The notes: generated by a model from the letters alone, not told the origin. Shown: positions 8,618 through 13,918, counted from the first letter of the stretch. The stretch is DNA of 13,918 nucleotides from Verrucomicrobiota bacterium (GCA_903970455.1 CAJCIW010000079.1:1-13918); one strand, 5' to 3'. Program-made: numbers and translations.

Positions 8618-9042
8618 GACACGGAAAAGATACATTCAAGATCGGCAGGACCGCGAGCCACCGGCGCTGTATGATCGCCAATATGCTCAAGTCATTAATC
8701 GAGCATGGGCGGATCGAAACCACGGAGCGTAAAGCAAAGGAACTTCGACGGCATGCAGACCATATGGTCACGCTCGCGAAGAAAAACACTTTGGCAAGCC
8801 GCCGCAAAGCTGTTGGCGAGCTCATGATCGCGTACAATGCATTGACTTCTAAGGAAGCGCGAGCAGCGAAAGCAGGCAAAAAAGAAGGCTATAATACCGA
8901 TCGACAAGTCATCGGCAAACTTTTTGGCGAACTCGCTACCCGGTTTGCTACCCGCAATGGGGGATATACACGTATCATCAAAAAAGATTTCCGAATTGGC
9001 GATAGCGCTCCAAGCTGCTATATCGAATACCTCGCCCAATAA
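8614..9042 (+). CDS. rplQ: 50S ribosomal protein L17
   Basis: L17 is located near the exit tunnel rim. The product of 142 residues begins M-R-H-G-K-x-x-F-K-I-G-R-T-x-x-H-R and continues with [23 protein letters not shown], the L17 signature. The C-terminus (D-x-R-x-G-D-S-A-P-x-C-Y-I-E) is also typical. Its start overlaps the rpoA stop by 4 nt. It is the last gene of the cluster: a strong terminator begins 12 nt after its stop. Confidence 0.98.
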   Translation: MRHGKDTFKIGRTASHRRCMIANMLKSLIEHGRIETTERKAKELRRHADHMVTLAKKNTLASRRKAVGELMIAYNALTSKEARAAKAGKKEGYNTDRQVIGKLFGELATRFATRNGGYTRIIKKDFRIGDSAPSCYIEYLAQ

Positions 9043-9053
9043 TATCCCCATAC

Positions 9054-9092
9054 AGAGCTTCAGAGCCTTCTCGCTCTGAAGCTCTAATTTCT
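9054..9092 (+). terminator. Intrinsic terminator of the ribosomal protein/rpoA cluster
   Basis: A perfect 13-bp inverted repeat, AGAGCTTCAGAGC (9054-9066) and GCTCTGAAGCTCT (9073-9085), encloses the loop CTTCTC and is followed by AATTTCTTT. The stem is long, and the T-rich tract is interrupted but present. It sits directly after rplQ and before the gap promoter, so it separates the two transcription units. Confidence 0.85.
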
Positions 9093-9120
9093 TTACATTC
9101 AAAAAACAGTTCTTTATCAT
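9092..9120 (+). promoter_or_regulatory. Sigma70-type (chlamydial sigma66) promoter of gap
   Basis: TTTACA (9092-9097) and TATCAT (9115-9120) are separated by exactly 17 nt, each matching the consensus at five of six positions. The site lies between the rplQ terminator and a perfect ribosome site AAAGGAGG (9135-9142) in front of the gap ATG. A transcript would start near 9127. Confidence 0.65.
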
Positions 9121-9147
9121 CAGTGCTACGCTCCAAAGGAGGATAGA

Positions 9148-10161
9148 ATGCCGATTAGAATTGCTATTAACGGGTTTGGGAGAATTGGCCGCCTTGTTTT
9201 CCGCATTCTTCATGAAAGTTATCCTGATGTCGAAGTCGTTGTCATCAATGATCTCGTTCCTGCCGACAATCTCGCCTATCTTTTAAAATTTGACTCTGTT
9301 CACCGAACCCCTTCCTTTAATATTAAAGCAGAAGGAGAGTATCTCAATGTTGATGGAAAGAAATCGATTGTTCTTTCCGAGAAAGATCCCGCTAAGCTCC
9401 CTTGGAGGGCCCTCGGCGTTGACTATGTCATTGAGGCCTCTGGGCATTTTACAAACGCAGATGACGCACGGAGGCATATTGAGGCCGGAGCAAAACGAGT
9501 GATCATTACTGCTCCTGCAAAGGGAGATTGCCCAACGCTTGTGATGGGTGTCAATGAGAAGACGTATAATCCCCTAAAAGATCAGATCGTTTCCAATGCT
9601 TCCTGCACAACCAACTGTTTAGCTCCTCTCACAAAGGTCGTTCTCGATGAATTTGGAATCGAAGAAGGATTGATGACCACTGTCCATTCTCTGACGGCGA
9701 CACAGCCTTCGGTAGACGGGCCTTCAAAAAAAGATTGGAGGGGGGGGCGCGCGGCCAGCATCAACATCATCCCATCCTCCACGGGAGCGGCAAAAGCAGT
9801 AGGAGAGTGCATCCCCGCTATCAAAGGAAAGCTGACCGGGATGGCATTCCGTGTCCCGACAGCAGACGTTTCCGTTGTCGATTTGACCGTTCGCCTCTCT
9901 AAGGATACCACCTACAATGAGATTTGCAATGCCGTAAAAAAGGCAGCAGACGGCGCTATGAAAGGAATTATTGAATACTGTGAAGAGGAAGCGGTGTCCA
10001 GCGACTTTATCGGCAATACTGCCTCATGTATTTTTGATAAAGGAGCAGGAATTGCTCTGAATCCCCGTTTTTATAAATTGGTGGCATGGTATGATAATGA
10101 AATGGGATATGCCAACCGCGTTGTCGATCTAGTTCGATACATGGCATCCAAAGAAAAGTAA
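9148..10161 (+). CDS. gap: Glyceraldehyde-3-phosphate dehydrogenase (GAPDH)
   Basis: The enzyme oxidises and phosphorylates glyceraldehyde 3-phosphate with NAD+ to 1,3-bisphosphoglycerate in cytosolic glycolysis. The 337 residues have the family length. The Rossmann fold starts [11 protein letters not shown] (residues 5-15), and Asp35 ends the second strand, as in NAD-dependent enzymes. The active-site signature A-S-C-T-T-N-C places the catalytic cysteine at Cys153, and His180 (T-V-H) is its partner. The end W-Y-D-N-E-M-G-Y is also diagnostic. It has its own promoter and an AAAGGAGG ribosome site. The position directly after rplQ is a chlamydial arrangement, as I recall it from Chlamydia genomes. 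Confidence 0.98.
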   Translation: MPIRIAINGFGRIGRLVFRILHESYPDVEVVVINDLVPADNLAYLLKFDSVHRTPSFNIKAEGEYLNVDGKKSIVLSEKDPAKLPWRALGVDYVIEASGHFTNADDARRHIEAGAKRVIITAPAKGDCPTLVMGVNEKTYNPLKDQIVSNASCTTNCLAPLTKVVLDEFGIEEGLMTTVHSLTATQPSVDGPSKKDWRGGRAASINIIPSSTGAAKAVGECIPAIKGKLTGMAFRVPTADVSVVDLTVRLSKDTTYNEICNAVKKAADGAMKGIIEYCEEEAVSSDFIGNTASCIFDKGAGIALNPRFYKLVAWYDNEMGYANRVVDLVRYMASKEK

Positions 10162-10223
10162 TTTTTTTAAACTCTGGCGCAACCTGCGTCATTCGTAAAC
10201 TGAATAACATGGGATAGAAATTT

Positions 10224-11078
10224 GTGAATTTTACTCGAGAACCCATCATAGAAACGATCATTTCCCCTCGTGAAGGGCATAAGCTTCTCGTCCGCACCAG
10301 CAAAAGCAGCGGGCAAGCAGAAGAATACTACGTCGATGCTCTAGAAGTCGTGTCGTTTGGACACGCCTTCTTTTTTCGCTCGATGGAACGGCCGAAGGCC
10401 TTTTTAGTGCCCACGTCCGATTATGAAGTTTTAGAAGTGAAAGAAACTCGCGTAGCGTTGAAGAACATCAGCCACGACCGCCAGATAAAAATTGGTGGAG
10501 GGCGCGAAGCCTCTCTTCGTCATCAGCACCGTGAGCCTTCTCCTGAAAGAGAAGCCGAACCCGTTGCCTCAGAAGAAGAAGAGCCAGCTCAGCCTCCAGA
10601 GTCAGGCCTGGAAACAGCGATTGGTTCCCGCATGGACAAAAGGCGCGACCGCCGTCGCCGCCGTCACCGCCGTCCCGACGAGGAATGGACAGACCGGAGA
10701 ACACAAGAACCTCAATCTGCCCAGTCTGAACCCGAGCAAAAACTCCCGGGAGGTGGAGCAGAAGATGAAACGAAAGTTTCATCTTCAATGTTTTCTTCCC
10801 TCATCCCACCCCCCACCACTCTCATCTCCGAAACCCTCAGCCGGTATAAAGATAAAGAATTTGCTGAAGGCACTCCTCCCGCGAAAGAAGAAATAGATGA
10901 AGAGAAAAAGAGAAAATCGAAAAAGGAAGACCGCTCTTCCGAAGAAGAAACAGGCTCCGATTCTGCTCCGTTGCATCGCATCGCTACAACGTCTTCAGCA
11001 GAATCCGTAGAGACCTCCTCTTTCTCTTCCACGAATTTTTCTCCATTGCCGCCCGGCAGAGATCCTTTCTTCTTTTAG
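10224..11078 (+). CDS. Uncharacterised protein with charged low-complexity tail
   Basis: I do not recognise a named family. The start is taken as GTG at 10224, since the frame has no ATG upstream and the N-terminus (N-F-T-R-E-P-I-I-E-T-I-I-S-P) reads as regular folded sequence. A weak GGGA site precedes it. Residues 1 to about 90 look globular, mixed beta/alpha. Residues from about 92 on are low complexity: Glu/Pro-rich stretches, then an arginine block (R-R-D-R-R-R-R-R-H-R-R, about 140-150), then Ser/Thr/Pro and Lys/Glu-rich segments, ending P-F-F-F. There is no signal peptide or membrane segment. It follows gap by 62 nt and is probably co-transcribed. Chlamydiaceae also have an uncharacterised gene after gap (from memory, CT504 in C. 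trachomatis), so orthology is possible. The tail could bind nucleic acid, which is only inference. Confidence 0.8.
   Translation: MNFTREPIIETIISPREGHKLLVRTSKSSGQAEEYYVDALEVVSFGHAFFFRSMERPKAFLVPTSDYEVLEVKETRVALKNISHDRQIKIGGGREASLRHQHREPSPEREAEPVASEEEEPAQPPESGLETAIGSRMDKRRDRRRRRHRRPDEEWTDRRTQEPQSAQSEPEQKLPGGGAEDETKVSSSMFSSLIPPPTTLISETLSRYKDKEFAEGTPPAKEEIDEEKKRKSKKEDRSSEEETGSDSAPLHRIATTSSAESVETSSFSSTNFSPLPPGRDPFFF
10649..10675 (+). repeat. Three tandem 9-nt repeats encoding an arginine block
   Basis: The unit CCGCCGTCN occurs three times without interruption (10649-10657, 10658-10666, 10667-10675), differing only in the last base (G, A, C). In frame it encodes an arginine-rich run broken by one histidine. 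It is the G+C-richest stretch of this gene and is a candidate slippage site within the uncharacterised protein. Confidence 0.8.
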
Positions 11079-11085
11079 TTCTATC

Positions 11086-11105
11086 GGGGGTTCGTAAGAA
11101 CCCCC
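11086..11105 (+). terminator. Hairpin after the gap-downstream gene
   Basis: GGGGGTTC (11086-11093) and GAACCCCC (11098-11105) form a perfect 8-bp stem with a GTAA tetraloop, 8 nt after the stop of the preceding gene. The G+C-rich stem fits a terminator, but the following bases (AATTCCCACTT) are not a T-run, so intrinsic termination would be weak, or the hairpin may protect the mRNA end. Confidence 0.5.
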
Positions 11106-11114
11106 AATTCCCAC

Positions 11115-11144
11115 TTGAATTTATCCTCCCAGCCCCGTTAAACT
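11115..11144 (+). promoter_or_regulatory. Possible tRNA-Leu promoter
   Basis: TTGAAT (11115-11120) and TAAACT (11139-11144) are 18 nt apart, each matching the consensus at four of six positions. They lie in the short gap between the preceding hairpin and the tRNA at 11168, where a tRNA promoter would be expected. The match is modest. Confidence 0.35.
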
Positions 11145-11167
11145 GTTCACTGTGTTCTCCCTCCAAA

Positions 11168-11250
<83 letters not shown>

Positions 11251-11266
11251 TTTTTTGTTACCAATG

Positions 11267-11347
11267 GGTTATGACAAATCATAACCTCCTGACAATTGAG
11301 ACGAATTGTGGACTGGGCCACTGCGAAAAAATCAGGAGGTTTTTTTT
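11267..11347 (+). promoter_or_regulatory. Leader with two mutually exclusive hairpins and a ribosome site inside the terminator stem
   Basis: Hairpin A is GGTTATGA/TCATAACC (11267-11274, 11279-11286, loop CAAA). Hairpin B pairs AACCTCCTGA (11283-11292) with TCAGGAGGTT (11332-11341), enclosing a small ACAATT/AATTGT hairpin (11292-11297, 11304-11309), and is followed by T's up to 11347. Hairpin B is a good intrinsic terminator shape. A and B share bases 11283-11286 and cannot form together. The AGGAGG of B's 3' arm is also a perfect Shine-Dalgarno 8 nt before the ATG at 11348. Either this is the tRNA terminator that happens to carry the ribosome site, or it is a regulated leader of the integrase gene. 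Confidence 0.6.
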
Positions 11348-11518
11348 ATGGCATACATTGAGAAAAGGAGCCACGCTTCTGGAAAAACGACTTATCGTCC
11401 GCCCATCCGTTTACAAGGATCTCCTCCCTCTCGGTGTGTTCGGCGGAGACGTGGAGTCTCCGCTCTGAACTTTTGGGGCGTCCCTAGTATTATCCTTTTG
11501 CAATCCAATTTTTTGTGA
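11348..11518 (+). pseudogene. Remnant of a tyrosine-recombinase (phage/island integrase) gene, N-terminal part
   Basis: The first 27 or so residues (M-A-Y-I-E-K-R-S-H-A-S-G-K-T-T-Y-R-P-P-I-R-L-Q-G-S-P-P) match the arm-type DNA-binding N-terminus of tyrosine integrases, whose usual pattern is MAxIxKR-x-x-GKxxYRAxIRLKG-x-P. A perfect ribosome site (AGGAGG) precedes the ATG. After residue 27 the frame becomes unlike an integrase and ends after 56 residues. Another frame gives L-S-V-C-S-A-E-T-W-S-L-R-S-E-L, which resembles the expected next segment, so a 1-nt frameshift near 11425 is likely. No catalytic domain (R-H-x-x-H-R-Y) is present. The position 97 nt after a tRNA is typical of an integration module. 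Its end overlaps the convergent NEL-like gene. Confidence 0.65.
11443..11463. terminator. Hairpin between integrase remnant and NEL gene
   Basis: GCGGAGAC (11443-11450) and GTCTCCGC (11456-11463) form a perfect 8-bp stem with loop GTGGA. It lies 27 nt beyond the stop codon of the - strand NEL-like gene and within the decayed integrase frame. There is no T-run next to it on the - strand and only TTTT eight bases away on the + strand, so termination is possible but unproven. Confidence 0.35.
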
Positions 11519-12305
11519 GTTCTGTAACAAGTTCTTTTATTTTCTCTTTTCTAATACGCGTAATCTCGTTTACCTTGTCGGTGACCACTTGTTGCTGCAA
11601 TGAGGTGTCTTCGAGTAGCTGATCGAGCTTCAGGGTAGCCTCGGCGTCGATTTGCTTGAATTCTTCGCTGTGCTCTTGCTTCATTTTTTCAATCCAATGT
11701 TCTGAAGACGTCAAAATTTCGAGAACTTGATCTGTTGAGGAAGTTTGATCTAAAGCGAGTTTAGTCGCAGTTTGGAGCTCTTCATTGGTAATCCCGGACA
11801 TTGCTGGGTAGAGCATTCCTTCTGTAGCTACCGGGAGCTTAAGAGGATCCTTGAGCTTCACTTTGAAATAGAGGATAACCTCAATCTCATCGCCCAATCC
11901 TTTTTCTTTAATTTTTTCTTTCGCAAATCGGTATAGGATATCTAAACGCCTGCCTCCAACGAGCACTTCAGCAAGTTTTTTTGCACTAAAGTCTTTAGAA
12001 CCGCAATCGAGAAGCCATTGAAGGTAAATGTCATTAAAAGCATCTGCAACCCGGTCGCCACAGGTGGCCAAGGCCTCTTCTAGAATTACAAATAGCTTCT
12101 CCTTAAATGTTGCATTTGTGCAAGCGCCATGGAGCATGCGGGCGACATTCAAAACCAATCCTTGACATGTCAGGGGATGCTTAAAGTCGTTTGTTTTTTT
12201 CAACCGGATCAAAAACTGCTTCAAATTCCCTATTTGGTGCCCATTAAGTTCATCAAGAAATGGTTGAAATAGCGGATCCCCGAGAGGATTTTTGCATGAA
12301 TACAC
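11490..12305 (-). CDS. NEL-domain E3 ubiquitin ligase-like effector without LRR region
   Basis: The 271-residue product matches the NEL catalytic domain of the IpaH/SspH/SlrP E3 ubiquitin ligases almost end to end. Those are type III effectors that attach ubiquitin to host proteins through a cysteine intermediate. Visible landmarks are F-L-D-E-L then F-L-I-R-L (residues 16-35), the active site C-G-D-R-V with Cys82 and Asp84 (family C-x-D-R-V), G-R-R-L-D-I-L (118-124), D-E-I-E-V (139-143), L-P-V-A-T-E-G-M, then S-G-I-T-N-E-E-L-x-T-A, and a Lys/Glu-rich helical C-terminus. All other family members I know carry N-terminal leucine-rich repeats; none is present here. The start is a GTG at 12305 without a Shine-Dalgarno, and the frame stays open to a stop about 30 codons upstream. 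The gene may therefore be 5'-truncated, or a stand-alone catalytic domain. Family assignment is firm; activity and secretion are inferred. Confidence 0.88.
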   Translation of the reverse strand: MYSCKNPLGDPLFQPFLDELNGHQIGNLKQFLIRLKKTNDFKHPLTCQGLVLNVARMLHGACTNATFKEKLFVILEEALATCGDRVADAFNDIYLQWLLDCGSKDFSAKKLAEVLVGGRRLDILYRFAKEKIKEKGLGDEIEVILYFKVKLKDPLKLPVATEGMLYPAMSGITNEELQTATKLALDQTSSTDQVLEILTSSEHWIEKMKQEHSEEFKQIDAEATLKLDQLLEDTSLQQQVVTDKVNEITRIRKEKIKELVTELTKNWIAKG

Positions 12306-12438
12306 CCCTTCAAGCGTTTTGCTATTGAGGTTCTCGGATGCTAAACTCCTAGTTTTCTTGGGCTTAGAATCCTTATAACTAAAATATTAAATTATCATTA
12401 CGAAATTTCTATTGTGCGCTAGTGCGAGTTTAATTCTT

Positions 12439-12467
12439 TTGTTTAAAAATAGAATTGTGTGTATAAT
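12439..12467 (+). promoter_or_regulatory. Promoter in front of the M91-like gene
   Basis: TTGTTT (12439-12444) and a perfect TATAAT (12462-12467) are separated by 17 nt in an AT-rich surrounding. Transcription would start near 12474, giving a leader of about 190 nt before the coding region of the metalloprotease-like gene. Confidence 0.6.
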
Positions 12468-12496
12468 AACATGTGATCAGCGCATTTATAGAATTC

Positions 12497-12602
12497 GGGT
12501 GAGAAATCGAGCCTGAACCTATTTGAGTTCCAATGATTTCCCCTATCCATAGAGATCTGGGACGGGTGTACAGTGAAACTCCGAATCTCAATCGAAACGA
12601 TT
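12497..12602 (+). promoter_or_regulatory. Possible structured 5' leader (short hairpins)
   Basis: Between the promoter and the gene the RNA can form three short elements. The first is nested: GGG/CCC (12497-12499, 12541-12543), GAAATC/GATTTC (12503-12508, 12535-12540) and GAAC/GTTC (12515-12518, 12527-12530). The others are GAGAT/ATCTC (12552-12556, 12585-12589) and AATCG/CGATT with an AAA loop (12590-12594, 12598-12602). Individual stems are short and may be chance. No known riboswitch class is recognised. Confidence 0.3.
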
Positions 12603-12662
12603 CATGAACTGAATGGATATTATTATTTTTTTGAATAAACGTTAAAAATATTGGTTTATAAT

Positions 12663-13577
12663 ATGGCTGTATGTTTTAAAGACTTGAATGACGTTAAAAT
12701 TGATGTGAATATTTATGTTGAAGAATATAAAAAAATATTTTCTTTTATTGTTAATCAAAAAGTTACAGACAGAAGTCATAAAATCGAACGAATAATGAAT
12801 GAGCTTAAAGAAAAAAGGGTTTTTGAATTAACGGGCGACGAGAGTTTCAAGGAAAAAATATATAGCAACATCCGGGAGTTATTAGAAGTTAGACCTGGGA
12901 GGATATTAATGAAAGAGTTAATCAAATTATCTCCAATATTTGAAAGTATTGTCATTAGGAACGGCGAAAAATTTTGGCATCATCCCAATCACATCATCGA
13001 TGTTAATTTGAATAAATGCTCAGATGACAATTATAATGCTATGTGCGGATCAAAAATAGTTGGCTGTTCAAAACCAAAGTCAATTACTTTAGCTCATGAA
13101 TTAATTCATGAGTTGCATGAAAGAGAAAGAGAGTTGCAGAGTGCTCTGGAAATATATCGTAACCGGAAACTCGAGTTACCAGGTCCCCTGAATGAATTCA
13201 AAGAGGTTGAAATTTACCCAAATCCTTGTTTTCGAAGTATTTCGTTTGAGGGCTTTGAATCACAAGTTATCTTTGAAAAATTAACTAACCTGGAAGAGCA
13301 GCATACCATCGTCGGTGTAAATATCCCCAGATTTTTAAAAAAGAAAAAATTAAATAAATTAGATATTTTGAGCGAGAATGTTTTTTTGTGCGCATGTAAT
13401 TTATTGCCACGAGTGGATCACCAACAAACTGAAATTGATTGCGGTGATGGAGATAACCAATTAAATCGAGAGAATTTATCTTCATATTATCAATGGTTGC
13501 ATCTGCAACTTAATAAAAGAAATGGAAAAGTAGAAAAAGCGAAATATGAATATTCTTCGAGTGAAAAATTTACCTGA
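12663..13577 (+). CDS. M91-family (NleD/HopH1-type) zinc metalloprotease-like effector
   Basis: The best start is ATG at 12663 (304 residues). A TTG at 12651 is possible, and neither has a clear Shine-Dalgarno. The core motif S-I-T-L-A-H-E-L-I-H-E-L-H gives a zincin HExxH at residues 145-149 with a further His at 152, and about 60 residues later T-N-L-E-E-Q-H-T-I-V-G (208-218) fits the second conserved block of peptidase family M91. That family includes EPEC NleD, which cleaves host JNK and p38 kinases, and Pseudomonas HopH1/HopAP1. The first ~90 residues are helical, Lys/Glu-rich and unassigned. There is no Sec signal peptide or membrane segment, which fits a type III-secreted protein. Codons are far more AT-rich than in the ribosomal genes, suggesting transfer. 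Protease fold is well supported; host target and secretion are inferred. Confidence 0.75.
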   Translation: MAVCFKDLNDVKIDVNIYVEEYKKIFSFIVNQKVTDRSHKIERIMNELKEKRVFELTGDESFKEKIYSNIRELLEVRPGRILMKELIKLSPIFESIVIRNGEKFWHHPNHIIDVNLNKCSDDNYNAMCGSKIVGCSKPKSITLAHELIHELHERERELQSALEIYRNRKLELPGPLNEFKEVEIYPNPCFRSISFEGFESQVIFEKLTNLEEQHTIVGVNIPRFLKKKKLNKLDILSENVFLCACNLLPRVDHQQTEIDCGDGDNQLNRENLSSYYQWLHLQLNKRNGKVEKAKYEYSSSEKFT

Positions 13578-13713
13578 GAAGAATTTTCCTGGCCGCTGAA
13601 AATATACGGCATCCTGGTTGGACATTGATACAATTTTCTTTTGGTGACCTTTTTTACAGCCGCAGGCAATGAGTGCAGAAATCAGCAGAAGATCATTTAA
13701 GCAGGAATTTTTT

Positions 13714-13917
13714 CTAAGGGTCAAAGGCATGAGTGGATCTTTCGGTAATAAGTTCTTCAAATCGCGGAATGGCTATTCCTGATTTTTGGTATTGAGAAAT
13801 CATGGGTTTGAGTCCCGAGCCCCCTAATTCGATTAACTCCAGGTTTCGAAAGCAACGGCTGATGACCCTATTTCTTAGTTGGGAGCGGTCTTGTTGCTTA
13901 AACCAAAAATTTAACCA
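13714..13917 (-). CDS. C-terminal part of a COG2865-type (AlbA_2/ATP-binding, 'RecG-related') protein, partial
   Basis: On the - strand the frame is open from the window end to a TAG at 13714-13716, giving 67 residues; the 5' part lies outside the window. The segment R-N-R-V-I-S-R-C-F-R-N-L-E-L-I-E-L-G-G-S-G followed by P-R-F-E-E corresponds to the C-terminal HATPase-like block of putative DNA-binding/ATP-dependent regulators, usually read as RN-x-x-IAxxFRxLGLIExWGSGI-x-R...AGLPxPxFEE. These proteins are common in accessory and mobile regions. The usual strand after the FEE block is replaced by a short unrelated tail and a stop, so the gene may be truncated by frameshift. It converges with the M91-like gene; 136 nt lie between the two stops. 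Confidence 0.6.
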   Translation of the reverse strand, partial: WLNFWFKQQDRSQLRNRVISRCFRNLELIELGGSGLKPMISQYQKSGIAIPRFEELITERSTHAFDP

Positions 13918-13918
13918 C

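Larger units (their letters stand above)
12306..12650. other. AT-rich intergenic stretch between divergent effector genes
   Basis: This stretch of about 350 bases separates the divergently oriented NEL-like and metalloprotease-like genes. It holds a good + strand promoter (12439-12467) and a transcribed leader with several short hairpins (listed separately). On the - strand I found no convincing promoter or ribosome site for the NEL-like gene, and no leucine-rich-repeat coding remnant. Open - strand frames of 50-65 codons exist but have no start signals or recognisable motif. Confidence 0.6.

Noticed and set aside
10176..10190. Short stem GGCGCA/TGCGTC after gap as a terminator
   Set aside because: Only 6 bp with one G-T pair and a 3-nt loop, and no T-run follows; read-through into the next gene is more likely.
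11481..11494. A 9-nt inverted match (ACTAGGGAC) between the tRNA anticodon region and the end of the NEL gene
   Set aside because: It is too short and in the wrong part of the tRNA to be an attachment-site core; probably chance.
12420..12640. Open - strand frames upstream of the NEL gene as a remnant of its missing N-terminal domain
   Set aside because: They are in different frames, have no start signals and show no leucine-rich-repeat spacing, so no coding claim can be made.
13482..13760. A - strand 92-codon frame whose start looks like a lipoprotein signal (hydrophobic run then L-I-A-C)
   Set aside because: It overlaps the 3' end of the protease-like gene and the end of the COG2865-type frame, has no ribosome site, and the rest has no family resemblance; the lipobox is most likely chance.
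13804..13821. A string resembling a tRNA T arm (GGGTTTGAGTCCCGAGCC) as a possible attachment-site copy
   Set aside because: It does not match the tRNA-Leu 3' end at 11226-11250 over a useful length, cannot be folded into a tRNA, and lies in the COG2865-like coding frame.

Overview
The window is chromosomal DNA of a member of the Chlamydiae, most likely a 'chlamydia-related' (environmental, Parachlamydiales-type) species rather than a classical Chlamydiaceae. The argument is gene order plus sequence. A long co-directional ribosomal-protein cluster runs into rpoA-rplQ, is followed directly by gap (GAPDH) and an uncharacterised charged protein, and lacks rpsN, rpmD, rpmJ, adk/infA and rpsD at their usual places. 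The S3, S17 and S11 proteins read like chlamydial versions. No species name can be fixed from the sequence alone.

Region 1 (1-9090) is core housekeeping DNA on the + strand. It holds rpsC (5' end cut by the window edge), rplP, rpmC, rpsQ, rplN, rplX, rplE, rpsH, rplF, rplR, rpsE, rplO, secY, rpsM, rpsK, rpoA and rplQ, ending in a strong intrinsic terminator. Genes are packed with gaps of a few bases or 4-nt overlaps. The exception is a 125-nt gap between secY and rpsM that contains three successive perfect inverted repeats. Together these genes build both ribosomal subunits, the Sec translocation channel and the alpha subunit of RNA polymerase.

Region 2 (9090-11110) has gap with its own good promoter, followed by a protein with a conserved-looking N-terminal part and a long, highly charged, probably disordered tail.

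Region 3 (11110-13918) is an accessory island. It opens with a tRNA-Leu(UAA) gene. Just downstream lies a decayed start of a tyrosine-recombinase (phage/island integrase) gene, with an unusual leader of two mutually exclusive hairpins in which the ribosome binding site lies in the 3' arm of a terminator. Next comes, on the - strand, a protein matching the NEL (IpaH/SspH-type) E3 ubiquitin ligase catalytic domain, with its C-x-D-R active site but no leucine-rich repeats. Then comes, on the + strand, an AT-rich gene for a zinc metalloprotease-like protein of the M91 (NleD/HopH1-type) effector family, with HELIH. The window ends in the 3' part of a - strand gene resembling the C-terminus of COG2865 (AlbA_2/ATP-binding, 'RecG-related') proteins.

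The most interesting content is this tRNA-anchored patch: an integrase relic beside two candidate host-targeting effectors, one predicted to modify host proteins with ubiquitin and one predicted to cleave them, inserted next to the most conserved operon of the genome.
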